Positions 19,968 to 28,821 of a stretch of DNA of 64,000 bases are shown piece by piece. The position numbers and the translations under genes were made by a program. Position 1 is the stretch's first letter. Every line of letters starts with the position of its first letter. This DNA is from JARRKC01 sp963723965. Lineage in GTDB: Bacteria > Acidobacteriota > UBA6911 > RPQK01 > JAPXNP01. The stretch lies in the NCBI GenBank assembly GCA_963723965.1, contig CAVRSV010000001.1:682001-746000 (forward strand). The letters are read 5' to 3'. The notes below the pieces were generated by a model. The model did no database searches. It had not been told where the DNA came from and saw only the letters and a program-made list of their open reading frames with translations.

Positions 19968-20197
19968 CGTGTTGCCCAGTTGGTCTTGGAGTTTCGGTCG
20001 CGCCCTGCCCCCACTGGAGTGAGGTCTCGGCAGCCTGATCTCACGCGAAGCCGCGAAGTACGCCACGCCGCAAGGAGATTCTTTGTGGGCGGCGGCTTGG
20101 CGTCCTTCTTTGCGCCGTTGCGTGGAACCAGCCCGCCGTGCATTCGCCTGCCTGCCACCGTCCGATCCAACACAGCCCTTCCCATTTGGGCAACACG
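19968..20197. mobile_element. MITE-like element, copy 1 (230 bp)
   Basis: The element is bounded by CGTGTTGCCC at 19968-19977 and its exact reverse complement GGGCAACACG at 20188-20197. Inside is an imperfect palindrome between CACGCGAAGCCGCGAAG (about 20041) and CTTTGCGCCGTTGCGTG (about 20112). It encodes no transposase. Confidence 0.6.
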
Positions 20198-20422
20198 TCC
20201 TCGCCCTTCGCCCTTCGCACTTCGCACTTCGGCGTTGGGCCTTCGCCGTTCGGCCCGGAGAACGGGAGCGCGGGAGCGCGGGAGAACGGGATGCCGCTCC
20301 GTATTTCAGAACCCGAACGAAGTGAGGCGCCCCGCGCCGGGCCCGGAGAACGGGAGCCGGGAAACGGGAAACGGGAGGCTCGGAACCGCAGAACCTGGAA
20401 CGGGAGCCGTGGAACCTGAGGG

Positions 20423-20652
20423 CGTGTTGCCCAGTTGGTCTTGGAGTTTCGGTCGCGCCCTGCCCCCACTGGAGTGAGGTCTCGGCAGCCTGATCTCACG
20501 CGAAGCCGCGAAGTACGCCACGCCGCAAGGGGATTCTTTGTGGGCGGCGGCTTGGCGTCCTTCTTTGCGCCGTTGCGTGGAACCAGCCCGCCGTGCATTC
20601 GCCTGCCTGCCACCGTCCGATCCAACACAGCCCTTCCCATTCGGGCAACACG
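20423..20652. mobile_element. MITE-like element, copy 2 (230 bp)
   Basis: It has the same length and almost the same sequence as copy 1, with CGTGTTGCCC at 20423-20432 and GGGCAACACG at 20643-20652. It lies 331 bp upstream of the TonB receptor gene. Confidence 0.6.
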
Positions 20653-20982
20653 GTTGCGAGTTTCTGGTTCCGTCGCGGGTGTGCCCTTTCGATTCACCGC
20701 GGCTTCGCCGCCACGCGGGGCCATGAGAGGCATTGGTCACCCGGAGGTGAGAGGTCGGACAGTCTGAGCCCCAATTGGTCTCCAGAATCGAAAATCGAAA
20801 ATCGAAAAGCCTTCGGGGTCTATAATGGGGTCCTCGACAACGACCCTGAGGCATGCCGAGTTGCATCATGGAGACGCGAACCCACACGACCACCGGCCGC
20901 ATTCGTCGAGGCATGCCAGCTTGAGTCGGTCGGCCGGTTCGATCCCTGTCCAAGTTCTGACCCATCTGCGAAGTTTTCGACC
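20653..20982. other. Leader region of the TonB receptor gene
   Basis: These 330 bases hold no gene. A triple ATCGAAA repeat lies at about 20787-20807 and a TATAAT box at 20821-20826, about 155 bases before the start. GAGGCATGCC occurs twice (about 20849 and 20909). I looked for a cobalamin riboswitch core and did not find one. Confidence 0.4.
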
Positions 20983-22875
20983 ATGAATCTGCTCGTTCTT
21001 TTCCTTGCTCTCTCCGCTCCCCCTCAGACTCAAAGCACGAACACCCAAGTGCCGGTCCCGGAACCGACGGTGGTCACGGTCTCGGCCGAGGGCCTTCCGG
21101 TTTCAGTGGCTCCGGCGTCGATCACAGTCCTCACCGAGTCCGAAATCCAGGAGAGTGGTGCGGTCAGCGTCGCCGACCTGCTTCGGTTCGTCCCGGGGTT
21201 GACGGTGACGAGAGTGGGCGGTCAGGGTGGCCTGGCCACGGTCAGCATGCGCGGCAACGAACCCAATTTCACGCTGATCCTGATCGACGGCATTCCGGTC
21301 AATGATCTGACCGGCCAGTTGGGGGGCGCCTTTGATTTTTCGACGCTCGGCACGGAGGGCATCGCCCAGATCGAGATCATCCGCGGTCCCCTTTCTTCCC
21401 TGTACGGCTCGGAAGCGGCCGGAGGCGTCATCAACATCGTGCTCAAGCGAGGTGAAGCAGGGCCCTCGGCCCGTCTCGAAGCAGCCGGGGGCAACTTCGG
21501 GGCTGCCCGCGTTGCCGGCGCCTCGTCGGGGAAGGTGGGCAATTTCGGCTACGCGGCCGCTGCGTCGTATCAGGACGTGGACAACCAACTGGGCGCCAGC
21601 CTGTCGCGCAGCAGTCTGACGACGACCTCCGATTTCTCGCTGGGCGGTTCCCACGTCATCCATCTGACGGGCCGTTTCTCCGACACCTCGACGACCGGCT
21701 TCCCGGGGAACGGTGGTGGTCCTGAATACTCGGTTCTGCCCGACCTCCGCACGGACGATGCCCGGGAATTGGTCGCCGGAGCCGACTACCAGCATCAGGT
21801 CTCGGCCGGCTGGTTGATCGGGGCCAGTGCGGACGTGTTCAATCGCGACCTCGATTCCTATGTGCCGCCCATTCTGGACGGCCTGCCCCCCGGACCCTCG
21901 AGTCAGCCTTCCAGCGCGGGCACCAGCCGGTTCACACGCTTTCGGACCTCGGTCTCAGGCGGGTGGAAACCGCTGGATCATCTCTCCGCCGATTTTGGCT
22001 TTCAGTTCAGACGGGAAACCGGGGACGCGGACTTCGTCTATGCGGATGTGATTCCGAGCCGTTTCCGGATCGACCGGAACACCTCCGCGCTCAATGGCGA
22101 GCTCAACTACCGAACCGACCGACTCACCGCGTCGGCCGGACTTCGGCTGGACAAGCCCGAGAACTTCCACGGCGTCCGTTCCGGGCGCCTGGGGCTGAAC
22201 TATGAGGTGCTTCCCCACGGAATCCGGCTCAAGTCGAGCTGGTCCGAAGGATTCAAACTACCCTCGTTCTATGCAATGGCGGAGCCGAATGTGGGAAACC
22301 CGAACCTGCTCCCGGAGACCAACCAGGGTTTCGATCTCGGTCTCGAGCGCTCTCCCCGGGAGGGTGGTCCCGGCTTTTCGGTCGCTTTTTTCCGAAATTC
22401 TTTCGAGAATCTCATCGACTTCAGCCCGGAGGAGTTCAAGTTGGTGAACCGTTCCAGGGTGCTCGCGCGCGGAGTGGAGTCCAGCATCAGCCAGGCCTTC
22501 GGCGCGACTCTTCTGCTGAGCGGCCACGTGACCTACCTCGACCTGAAGGCGATCGGCACGGACGAACAACTCCGCGATCGCCCGAAATGGCAGGGAGGTA
22601 TCGGCCTGAACTGGCGCCCAGCGCCATCGACCCTGGTCCAGCTGGAAACGCTGTGGATGGGGCGGCGCATCGACTTCGAGTTGCCCGTGCCGCAGTTCGA
22701 CACGGTGGGCGGCTACTCGACGACGAGTCTGCTCGTCTCGCAGCGATTGAACCAAGTGTTCGAGCTGTATTTCCGGGCCGACAATCTGCTGGATGACAAG
22801 TATCTCGAATTCGTCGGTTTTCGCAATCCGGGGATTCAATGGATGGGGGGACTGCGGGTCAGACTGGGCCGCTAG
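20983..22875 (+). CDS. TonB-dependent outer-membrane receptor, BtuB-like
   Basis: This 630-residue protein has a short signal peptide (MNLLVLFLALSA), a likely TonB box (TVVTVSA near residue 27), and a plug domain at about 35-150. The plug shows ESGAVSVADLLRFVPGLTV, VSMRGNEPNFTLILIDGIPVND and IEIIRGPLSSLYGSEAAGGVINIV. An outer-membrane beta barrel follows to the end (NLLDDKYLEFVGFRNPG ... GGLRVRLGR). Length and plug motifs are closest to BtuB-type receptors, so the ligand may be a corrinoid, but this is not proven. The ATG at 20983 is the first after the leader; the upstream open frame runs through the repeat. Confidence 0.88.
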   Translation: MNLLVLFLALSAPPQTQSTNTQVPVPEPTVVTVSAEGLPVSVAPASITVLTESEIQESGAVSVADLLRFVPGLTVTRVGGQGGLATVSMRGNEPNFTLILIDGIPVNDLTGQLGGAFDFSTLGTEGIAQIEIIRGPLSSLYGSEAAGGVINIVLKRGEAGPSARLEAAGGNFGAARVAGASSGKVGNFGYAAAASYQDVDNQLGASLSRSSLTTTSDFSLGGSHVIHLTGRFSDTSTTGFPGNGGGPEYSVLPDLRTDDARELVAGADYQHQVSAGWLIGASADVFNRDLDSYVPPILDGLPPGPSSQPSSAGTSRFTRFRTSVSGGWKPLDHLSADFGFQFRRETGDADFVYADVIPSRFRIDRNTSALNGELNYRTDRLTASAGLRLDKPENFHGVRSGRLGLNYEVLPHGIRLKSSWSEGFKLPSFYAMAEPNVGNPNLLPETNQGFDLGLERSPREGGPGFSVAFFRNSFENLIDFSPEEFKLVNRSRVLARGVESSISQAFGATLLLSGHVTYLDLKAIGTDEQLRDRPKWQGGIGLNWRPAPSTLVQLETLWMGRRIDFELPVPQFDTVGGYSTTSLLVSQRLNQVFELYFRADNLLDDKYLEFVGFRNPGIQWMGGLRVRLGR

Positions 22876-22940
22876 ACGTCGGAGCGGTCGGGCCTCCGGG
22901 GGGGTCCCGGCCCGGCAGGGCCGGGAGGGACGAGACATTC

Positions 22941-23861
22941 GTGAAACTCGTAGAATGCGTTCTCAATGTCAGCGAAGGCCGGGACAGGGACCGCATCGAC
23001 CAGATCGCTGGGGTGTTGCGGGGACACGCGGCTTGTGCGCTGCTGGACGTTCACTCGGACTGGGATCATCACCGGTCGGTTTTGACTGTGGCCGGTGAGC
23101 CTCGAGCCGTGCTCGAAAGGGTTCTCGACGCGTGCCGAATCGCCGTTGAGCGGATCGATCTTCGACTTCACCACGGCGTTCACCCCCGGATCGGGGCGGT
23201 CGACGTGGTTCCCTTCATTCCGCTGCAGGGCCTGACCCTGTCCGAATGTGCCGACCTGGCCCGAGAATTCGCTCGAAGGATAGCAGCGGAGCTCGATCTG
23301 CCGGTTTTCCTCTACGAGGAGGCCTCGGCCGGGCCTCACCGAATCACCCTGCCGGAGCTTCGCCGGGGAGGTCTGGAAGCCCTTTTTGGACCGGATGCCG
23401 GGGGATGCCGGCTTCGCCCCGATTTCGGGCCCCCGACACCGCACGCGACGGCGGGAGCCGTCGCCGTCGGCGCCCGTGCCATTCTGGTCGCCTTCAATGT
23501 GCTGCTGGCCACTTCTCAGGCGTCGCTGGCCCGGGAAATCGCTCGAAGGATCCGGCAGAGCAACGGCGGCCTGCCCGCAGTCCGAGCCCTGGGCCTGCTC
23601 CTGGAGAGTCGCCGGCAAGCGCAGGTTTCGATGAATCTGATCGACTACCACATCACCCCTCCCCTGCGTGTGGTCGAGGCGATTCGACGGGAGTGTGACC
23701 GGCTGGGGATCGGGATCGACTCGTCGGAGCTGGTCGGTCTGGCGCCCCGGGCAGCACTTCCGGCCGATCCGGCGGGTGAGCTGCTCTTGAAGTGTTTCGG
23801 GCCATGCCGTGTTCTCGAGGCTCGTATCTTCGAGGAATTGGGGGTCGAGCTTCAGCTGTGA
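22941..23861 (+). CDS. ftcD: Glutamate formimidoyltransferase
   Basis: This 306-residue protein matches the transferase part of FtcD, which moves the formimino group from formiminoglutamate to tetrahydrofolate in histidine breakdown. Visible signatures are VECVLNVSEGRD at the N-terminus, DWDHHRSVLTVAG, LHHGVHPRIGAVDVVPFIPL with the catalytic-region histidines, and GAVAVGARAILVAFNVLL. The cyclodeaminase domain of bifunctional FtcD is absent. The start is GTG 22941, with GGGAGGG about 12 bases upstream. The next gene, trmL, overlaps its stop (GTGA). No other histidine-utilisation genes are in the window. Confidence 0.93.
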   Translation: MKLVECVLNVSEGRDRDRIDQIAGVLRGHAACALLDVHSDWDHHRSVLTVAGEPRAVLERVLDACRIAVERIDLRLHHGVHPRIGAVDVVPFIPLQGLTLSECADLAREFARRIAAELDLPVFLYEEASAGPHRITLPELRRGGLEALFGPDAGGCRLRPDFGPPTPHATAGAVAVGARAILVAFNVLLATSQASLAREIARRIRQSNGGLPAVRALGLLLESRRQAQVSMNLIDYHITPPLRVVEAIRRECDRLGIGIDSSELVGLAPRAALPADPAGELLLKCFGPCRVLEARIFEELGVELQL

Positions 23862-24346
23862 GCGAAGGGATGCCTGGAAGCGAGTTGAGCGTCGTGCTGG
23901 TGCAGCCGCAGATTCCGCCCAACACGGGCAATGTGGCCCGCCTCTGTGCCGCGTTGAGCCTGCCACTCTACCTGGTGGGTCCTCTGGGCTTCGAGATCTC
24001 CGACCGACAGTTGAGACGGGCCGGGCTCGACTACTGGGATCTGGTTGAGGTGCACGTCTGCCCCGATGTGGAGCCGTTTTTCGATCCCCTACCGGCCGAA
24101 AGACTCCATCTGTTCAGCAAGACTGCGCCCGAGCTCTACACGGACGCCCGTTATCGCCCGGGCGATTTCCTGGTCTTCGGCAGCGAGACGAATGGGCTTC
24201 CCGACTGGTTGCGGGAGCGGTTCCGAAAGCGGCTCAGAGCGATCCCCATGCGCCCGACGGGAGTCCGGAGTCTCAACCTCTCCAGCGCCGTGGCCGTCGC
24301 GACCTACGAGGCCGTACGCCAGCTGGGCCTTTTCCCAGGCTCTTGA
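23858..24346 (+). CDS. trmL: tRNA (cytidine(34)-2'-O)-methyltransferase
   Basis: This SPOUT-class enzyme of about 162 residues methylates the wobble ribose of tRNA-Leu isoacceptors. Family motifs are VVLVQPQIPPNTGNVARLCAA at the start, LYLVGPLGFEISDRQLRRAGLDYW, the SAM loop LVFGSETNGLP, and IPMRPTGVRSLNLSSAVAVATYEA at the C-terminal knot. GTG 23858 overlaps the ftcD stop. ATG 23870 is the alternative, but it has no spaced ribosome site. Its tRNA-Leu(UAA) substrate gene happens to be in this window at 41898. Confidence 0.92.
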   Translation: MSEGMPGSELSVVLVQPQIPPNTGNVARLCAALSLPLYLVGPLGFEISDRQLRRAGLDYWDLVEVHVCPDVEPFFDPLPAERLHLFSKTAPELYTDARYRPGDFLVFGSETNGLPDWLRERFRKRLRAIPMRPTGVRSLNLSSAVAVATYEAVRQLGLFPGS

Positions 24347-24475
24347 AGACTGGTGGGTCGTGCCCAGTTCCGGGCGTTTGGAGGGCGTTCGGTGGTCCTG
24401 CCGTGACCGTCGGGCCGGATCGCCGCAGAGCACCCGACCATGATCTGCTGCTGCCCTGCCAAGAGCCACCCGCAA

Positions 24476-24492
24476 GCGGTTATAATAACCGC
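24476..24492. promoter_or_regulatory. Palindrome containing a perfect -10 box
   Basis: GCGGTTATAATAACCGC is a perfect dyad with the consensus TATAAT (24481-24486) in its centre, nine bases before the TTG chosen as the M20 peptidase start. A repressor bound here would cover the -10 box. The transcript would have almost no leader. Confidence 0.5.
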
Positions 24493-24495
24493 GGG

Positions 24496-25956
24496 TTGAG
24501 AAATCCTTTGACTCGCATCGGTTACCCGGCACTGGTCTTCCTCGTCTGTTTCGCGGCGTCTGCCGGAGTGTGGGCCGGTCCGTCCGGAGCCGTCCTGCCT
24601 TCCTTCGACGACTTGAATCGCGAGGGACTGGCTTTGTTGTCCGATTATCTCAAGCTGGATACTTCCAATCCGCCCGGTCGCGAGCTGCAAGCGGCGCGCT
24701 TTCTCGGATCGATCCTCCAACAGGAGGGGATTCAGTACGAGATCATGGAACCCGTGCCGGGTCGGGCCAATCTGGTGGCCTGGTTGAAAGGGGACGGAGC
24801 GCGTGCACCGCTCGTTCTCCTGCAGCATCTCGACGTGGTGCCCCCCTGGAAAGGACAGGGCGCGGCGGAGGCCTTTTCGGGCGATATCCACGACGGCTCC
24901 ATCTGGGGACGGGGTGCTCTGGACATGAAGGGACTGGGCCTCATCCAGGTCCTGGCGATGATTTCGCTCAAACGAAGCGGACTGCCCCTGACGCGGGACG
25001 TCCTGCTGGTCGCAAGCGCGGATGAGGAAGCGGGGAGTCGCTTCGGTATGGCCTGGCTGATGGATAATCGCCAGGACCTGTTCCAGAAGGTTGGACTGGT
25101 CCTGACGGAAGGCGGAGGCAACATCTCCAGCGGAGGCCAACTGGCCTATGTGGGTCTGGAGGCAAGCCAGAAAGCTCCGCTCTGGCTGCGCCTGACAGCC
25201 CGCGGCGCCGGCGGTCATGGAGCCCTGCTCGAGCGGGACACGGCGACCGATCGGTTGATCGCCGCGCTGGGCCGGGTCCTCCAGTATCGCAGCCCCATCC
25301 GCGTGGAGAACCCCGTCGAACGCTATTTCCGAAGGATCGCTCCCTTCCAGCCGGAAGGGATCCGCCTCCTGTTCGAGGACATCCGATCGGCAGCATCCGA
25401 TCCCAACTTCAGCCTGGACCAGCTGGGGCCCTACTACGGCGCCCTGCTGGTCAACACGGTGAACCTGACGGTTCTTCGCGCGGGCGCATCCATCAACAGT
25501 GTCCCCATCGAGGCCGTGGCCGAACTGGACTGCCGTCTGCTGCCGAGCGAGGACTCCCGGGACTTCCTCCAGGAGATTCTCTCGCTGATCGACGATCCCG
25601 CGATCGAGGTCGAGCGGCTTCTCGAAGTCCGGGCGGCCCGTTCACCGGAGAAGGCCGAACTGGTTCGGGCCGTCTCGGACGCCCTCGACGATCTGCAGAT
25701 CCAGGCCGAGGTGGGGCCGAGCGTGTTGCCTGGATATTCGGATGCCCGCTTCTTCCGGGCTCGGGGGATTCCCGCCTTTGGCTTCTCGCCCTATCGCTTG
25801 GTGGGCGCCCAGGGAAGCGGGATTCACGGACGCAATGAACGGCTGAGTCTGGACGACTTCCGCTTCGGGCTCGAGTTCTATTACCGCGTCGTGGCACACC
25901 TGGCCATGGCGTCGACTTCCGACCTGGGAACGCGTTCTACAATTTCTGGACGATGA
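24496..25956 (+). CDS. M20-family metallopeptidase, secreted
   Basis: This protein of about 486 residues has a signal peptide (YPALVFLVCFAASAGVWA) and the M20/M25/M40 fold. The metal-site motifs are in order: LLQHLDVVPP, GRGALDMKG, SADEEAGS (catalytic Glu then metal Glu), TEGGGN and IHGRNERL. A lid dimerisation domain lies in between (about 225-370). It cleaves peptides or N-acylated amino acids in the periplasm. No ATG is available; TTG 24496 directly before the signal peptide is chosen and fits the palindromic promoter. Its last 20 bases overlap the convergent phosphatase gene. Confidence 0.87.
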   Translation: MRNPLTRIGYPALVFLVCFAASAGVWAGPSGAVLPSFDDLNREGLALLSDYLKLDTSNPPGRELQAARFLGSILQQEGIQYEIMEPVPGRANLVAWLKGDGARAPLVLLQHLDVVPPWKGQGAAEAFSGDIHDGSIWGRGALDMKGLGLIQVLAMISLKRSGLPLTRDVLLVASADEEAGSRFGMAWLMDNRQDLFQKVGLVLTEGGGNISSGGQLAYVGLEASQKAPLWLRLTARGAGGHGALLERDTATDRLIAALGRVLQYRSPIRVENPVERYFRRIAPFQPEGIRLLFEDIRSAASDPNFSLDQLGPYYGALLVNTVNLTVLRAGASINSVPIEAVAELDCRLLPSEDSRDFLQEILSLIDDPAIEVERLLEVRAARSPEKAELVRAVSDALDDLQIQAEVGPSVLPGYSDARFFRARGIPAFGFSPYRLVGAQGSGIHGRNERLSLDDFRFGLEFYYRVVAHLAMASTSDLGTRSTISGR

Positions 25957-27586
25957 GAAAGGTCAGATCGTCGGTCTGATCCCGCCCTTCGGTGAACTCC
26001 TCGATCGAGCGGAGGATCGTCGTCTCCAGATTCCGGCAGCCTCGGGAAGAGTTCTGCCGGATGAGGTCGGTGAGGCGCTCCTCACTGAACATCTCGTCGC
26101 GAGGATTCATGGCCTCGGTCACGCCGTCGCTGTAGACAACGAGGATGTCCCCCGGCGACATTGCCATGGGCTGGGCCGAGTAACGGGCGAAGCTGAACGC
26201 GCCGAGGATCAAATCCTGGGCGGTGAGTTCCTCGATTACCCCTGATGTGGCGCGATACAGATAGACGGGGTTGTGTCCCGCGCTCAGGAAGTGACCCTTG
26301 CCGTGTTGGTCGAGACTGAAAAGAAAGAGCGTCACGAAGCGGTTGGACGGCGACTTCTCGCAGAGATAGTCGTTGACCCGGTTCAGCATGTCCGTCAGGG
26401 AGGCACCCACCCGACACTCCATCTGAAGGGCCCCCTGGACCAGCGAACTCAACAAGGCGGCCGAGACCCCCTTCCCGGACACATCCGCCAGCACACCGGT
26501 CAGGGCGGAGTCTTGCCGGGGCAGGAAGTCGTAGAAATCCCCTCCCACGTGGCGGGTGGCCTGACTGAAGGCGGCGATTTCGAAGCCCTGCACTTCGGGG
26601 AGATGGGCGGGCAGCAGAGTCATCTGGGTTTCCTGGGCCAGCGCGAGTTCCTTTTCGTAGGCCTTCCGCTCCTCGAAGGCCTGGATCATCTCGAGCTTCT
26701 CGAAGACATTGGCGGCCTCGTCGGCCAACTTGGTCAGGATCTTCTGGTCGAGGCCGGTCAGCGCGTGCATGGCCTTGGTGCTGTCCAGGTACAGGATCCC
26801 GCGGACCTCCGCTTCCTCCGAGTCCGTTGAGATCCACTTGAGCGGCATGCAGGCGATGGCCCGTGTATCGGTCGCCAGGATGCTCTGCTGATTCTCGAAT
26901 TGCTTGTCCAGGTTGTGGGTCATCAGGACGGGAACACCGCTAGTGGCCACTTCCTGGACGACCGTTTGACTGGTGCGGAATTCCTGCTCCTGCAGTTGCT
27001 CGCCGAAACCGTTCAGACCGACGACGTACTTGAAGCCAGGGTCTTCCTTCAACAGGATGTAGCCCCGCTCTGCACCGCTCAACTTGAGTGACGAGTCGAG
27101 AATCTGACGGAAAGTCGACTCGGGGGAAAAGCTCTTTTCCCAGTGGTACTGAAAATTGAGGATGTGAGAGATCTTCTCCAGATACGACGCCTCTGCTCCG
27201 GCGAGAGGGATCACGGAGGTCATCTGCATCACGGACTTCTCGAGCTCGCTGTCCCCCAGCGTCCCTTTCAGCGACGAGGAGGGTTCGTCTCCGGTCAGGA
27301 ACTCGAGCTGGACCTGATCCCGTCCCAGCGAGATTCGGTCCCCGTGGCGGAGGCGTCTTTCGCTGATGCGAACCCCATTGACGAACGTTCCATGCGTGCT
27401 GCGTGTGTCGACGATGTAGAAATCGCCGTCGCGCCGCTGGATGGTCGCGTGGTGACGCGAGACATAGGGGTTACCGATGACGATGTCGGATTCGGACAGG
27501 CGGCCGACCGTGATTTCATCGCGATCGAGTTCGAGGGTCTCGATCTGTCCCCCGGGTCCCGTCCATTTGACTTGCGGTCTTTCCAT
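25937..27586 (-). CDS. FHA-GAF-SpoIIE (PP2C) phosphatase
   Basis: This 549-residue cytosolic signalling protein has three parts. An FHA domain (about 1-100: VGRLSESDIVIGNPYVSRHHATI, STHGTFVNG) reads phosphothreonine. A GAF domain (about 145-315) ends with ILYLDST. A SpoIIE/RsbU-type phosphatase (about 345-549) shows RHVGGDFYDFL, LADVSGKGVSAALL, VYSDGVTEAMN and DQTDDLTFLIV, which contain the metal Asp residues. It probably opposes Ser/Thr kinases such as that at 30920 or feeds a partner-switch system, but no anti-sigma partner is here. ATG 27586 has GGGGAG seven bases upstream. Confidence 0.9.
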   Translation of the reverse strand: MERPQVKWTGPGGQIETLELDRDEITVGRLSESDIVIGNPYVSRHHATIQRRDGDFYIVDTRSTHGTFVNGVRISERRLRHGDRISLGRDQVQLEFLTGDEPSSSLKGTLGDSELEKSVMQMTSVIPLAGAEASYLEKISHILNFQYHWEKSFSPESTFRQILDSSLKLSGAERGYILLKEDPGFKYVVGLNGFGEQLQEQEFRTSQTVVQEVATSGVPVLMTHNLDKQFENQQSILATDTRAIACMPLKWISTDSEEAEVRGILYLDSTKAMHALTGLDQKILTKLADEAANVFEKLEMIQAFEERKAYEKELALAQETQMTLLPAHLPEVQGFEIAAFSQATRHVGGDFYDFLPRQDSALTGVLADVSGKGVSAALLSSLVQGALQMECRVGASLTDMLNRVNDYLCEKSPSNRFVTLFLFSLDQHGKGHFLSAGHNPVYLYRATSGVIEELTAQDLILGAFSFARYSAQPMAMSPGDILVVYSDGVTEAMNPRDEMFSEERLTDLIRQNSSRGCRNLETTILRSIEEFTEGRDQTDDLTFLIVQKL

Positions 27587-27716
27587 GAATGTGCTCCCCG
27601 ACGGTGTGTGAATTCGATTGTAAACGCATTTGGGCCGTCTGGGTATCGTGGAGACGCCCCGGGCATGGGGAACCTGTGGCCCCTCGGAACCAGGAACGGG
27701 AAAGTGGGAGCCAAGG

Positions 27717-27896
27717 CTAGGATCTCTCCCCACCCTCCTTGGGTCGCTTCGGCAGTCTCCCCGCCTCCCGAAGCGAGCGCTGGAGCAGATACTCGATCTG
27801 CCCATTCAGACTCCGGAACTCGTCCTGGGCCCACTTCTGCAGGGACTCCAGGACGGCCGGATCGATTCTGAGGAGAAACGCTTTTCGTTGTGCCAA
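27717..27896 (-). CDS. Small ribbon-helix-helix (Arc-like) protein
   Basis: This 59-residue open frame starts with TTG two bases after the SPFH gene stop. It reads MAQRKAFLLRIDPAVLESLQ, then KWAQDEFRSLNGQIEYLLQ, then RSLREAGRLPKRPKEGGERS. The pattern (R-K-A-F-L-L-R-I-D beta strand, helix, FRSLNGQIEYLL helix) is that of Arc-type ribbon-helix-helix DNA-binding proteins. Small Arc-like genes often follow SPFH genes as a pair. No clear ribosome site is visible, so translation is probably coupled to the SPFH gene. It may regulate its own operon. Confidence 0.75.
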   Translation of the reverse strand: MAQRKAFLLRIDPAVLESLQKWAQDEFRSLNGQIEYLLQRSLREAGRLPKRPKEGGERS

Positions 27897-27897
27897 A

Positions 27898-28767
27898 TCA
27901 GTTGTAGAGGGTGCCCGTGTTGACCACGGGCTGCGTGTGCCGATCGCTGCAAAGCACGACCAGGAGGTTGCTTACCATGGCGGCCTTCCGTTCCTCGTCG
28001 AGGTGGATGACCTGTTTCTCGTTCAACATCTCCAGGGCCGTCTCCACCATTCCCACGGCACCCTCGACAATCTTCTGCCGTGCCGCGACGACCGCGCTGG
28101 CCTGCTGACGCTGGAGCATGGCCGCCGCGATCTCCGCCGCGTAAGCCAGGTGGCTGATGCGAGCCTCGATCACGTCGACGCCGGCCCGGGCGAGCCGTTC
28201 CTGGATCTCGACTTTGAGCTGATCGGAGATCTCCGCGGTGTGGGTGACCAGAGAGACCTCGTGGTCCTCATGGGCGACGTAAGGATAGCCGGTGGCCAGG
28301 TTCCGGAGTGCGGCTTCGCTCTGGACGTGGACGTAGTTCTCGAAATCGTCGACCTCGAAGACCGCCTCGGCGGAGTCGATGACCTTCCAGACCACGACGC
28401 AGGCGAGCTCGATCGGATTGCCCGCCTTGTCGTTGACCTTCAGCTTACCCGTTTCGAAGTTGCGGACCCGAATGGACACCTTTCTCTTGGAATAGAACGG
28501 GTTTGCCCAGCGAAGCCCGTCGGTAAGCTCGCTTCCGCGGTAGGCGCCGAAGAGCTGCAAGACCTTGGTTTCATTCGGATTGACGATGAAGAAGCCACCG
28601 AAACCGATGCAGATGACGGTCATCACCACAGACGAGGCGATGATGAGCGTCACGTCCGTTGCCTGGATTGACAGGACGAACCAATAGACCGTCAAACCGA
28701 GAGCCAGCAGATGCAGGAACAGCACCCCCATACCCGGCATCGTTCGAGCAGGTTTTTCCTTGACCAT
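27898..28767 (-). CDS. SPFH/band-7 domain membrane protein
   Basis: This 289-residue protein has two N-terminal hydrophobic segments (13-33 and 38-61) and an SPFH domain (about 62-230) with VNPNETKVLQLFGAYRG, GLRWANPFYSKRKVSIRV and the VDVIEARISHLAYAAEIAAAMLQRQQA helix. A C-terminal segment, QKIVEGAVGMVETALEML, follows. Such proteins form flotillin-like scaffolds in the inner membrane and are often joined to proteases or stress responses. AAGGAGG lies eight bases before the ATG. The small ribbon-helix-helix gene follows after one base. Confidence 0.9.
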   Translation of the reverse strand: MVKEKPARTMPGMGVLFLHLLALGLTVYWFVLSIQATDVTLIIASSVVMTVICIGFGGFFIVNPNETKVLQLFGAYRGSELTDGLRWANPFYSKRKVSIRVRNFETGKLKVNDKAGNPIELACVVVWKVIDSAEAVFEVDDFENYVHVQSEAALRNLATGYPYVAHEDHEVSLVTHTAEISDQLKVEIQERLARAGVDVIEARISHLAYAAEIAAAMLQRQQASAVVAARQKIVEGAVGMVETALEMLNEKQVIHLDEERKAAMVSNLLVVLCSDRHTQPVVNTGTLYN

Positions 28768-28808
28768 GATCCCTTCCTCCTTACTCCCTTTTGATGATTT
28801 CTAAATGA

Positions 28809-28821
28809 TAGCACTATGCTA
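28809..28821. promoter_or_regulatory. Inverted repeat upstream of the SPFH operon
   Basis: TAGCA-CTA-TGCTA is a 13-bp dyad about 42 bases before the SPFH start, inside the likely promoter (TATCAT on the minus strand is close by). Ribbon-helix-helix proteins bind short dyads, so it may be the operator of the small gene downstream. Confidence 0.4.

Larger units (their letters stand above)
19737..20652. repeat. Tandem duplication of a ~457-bp noncoding unit
   Basis: Two nearly identical copies lie head to tail with an offset of about 457 bases (for example GGCGTTGG at 19773 and 20231). Each unit has a TTCGCCCTTCGC-type array, a GAGAACGGGAGC-type array, a dispersed 21-base word (19849-19869 and 20307-20327) and then a 230-bp inverted-repeat element. 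A diverged, rotated copy lies at about 48780-49110. No gene is visible; translations of this area are spurious. Confidence 0.85.

Noticed and set aside
20000..20700. Open frames of 165-230 codons in the tandem repeat
   Set aside because: The same peptides appear in each copy and on both strands because the DNA is duplicated; no protein family is recognisable.
20653..20982. Possible cobalamin riboswitch before the BtuB-like receptor
   Set aside because: The leader lacks the conserved B12-box and the receptor-stem sequences; two GAGGCATGCC repeats are not enough.
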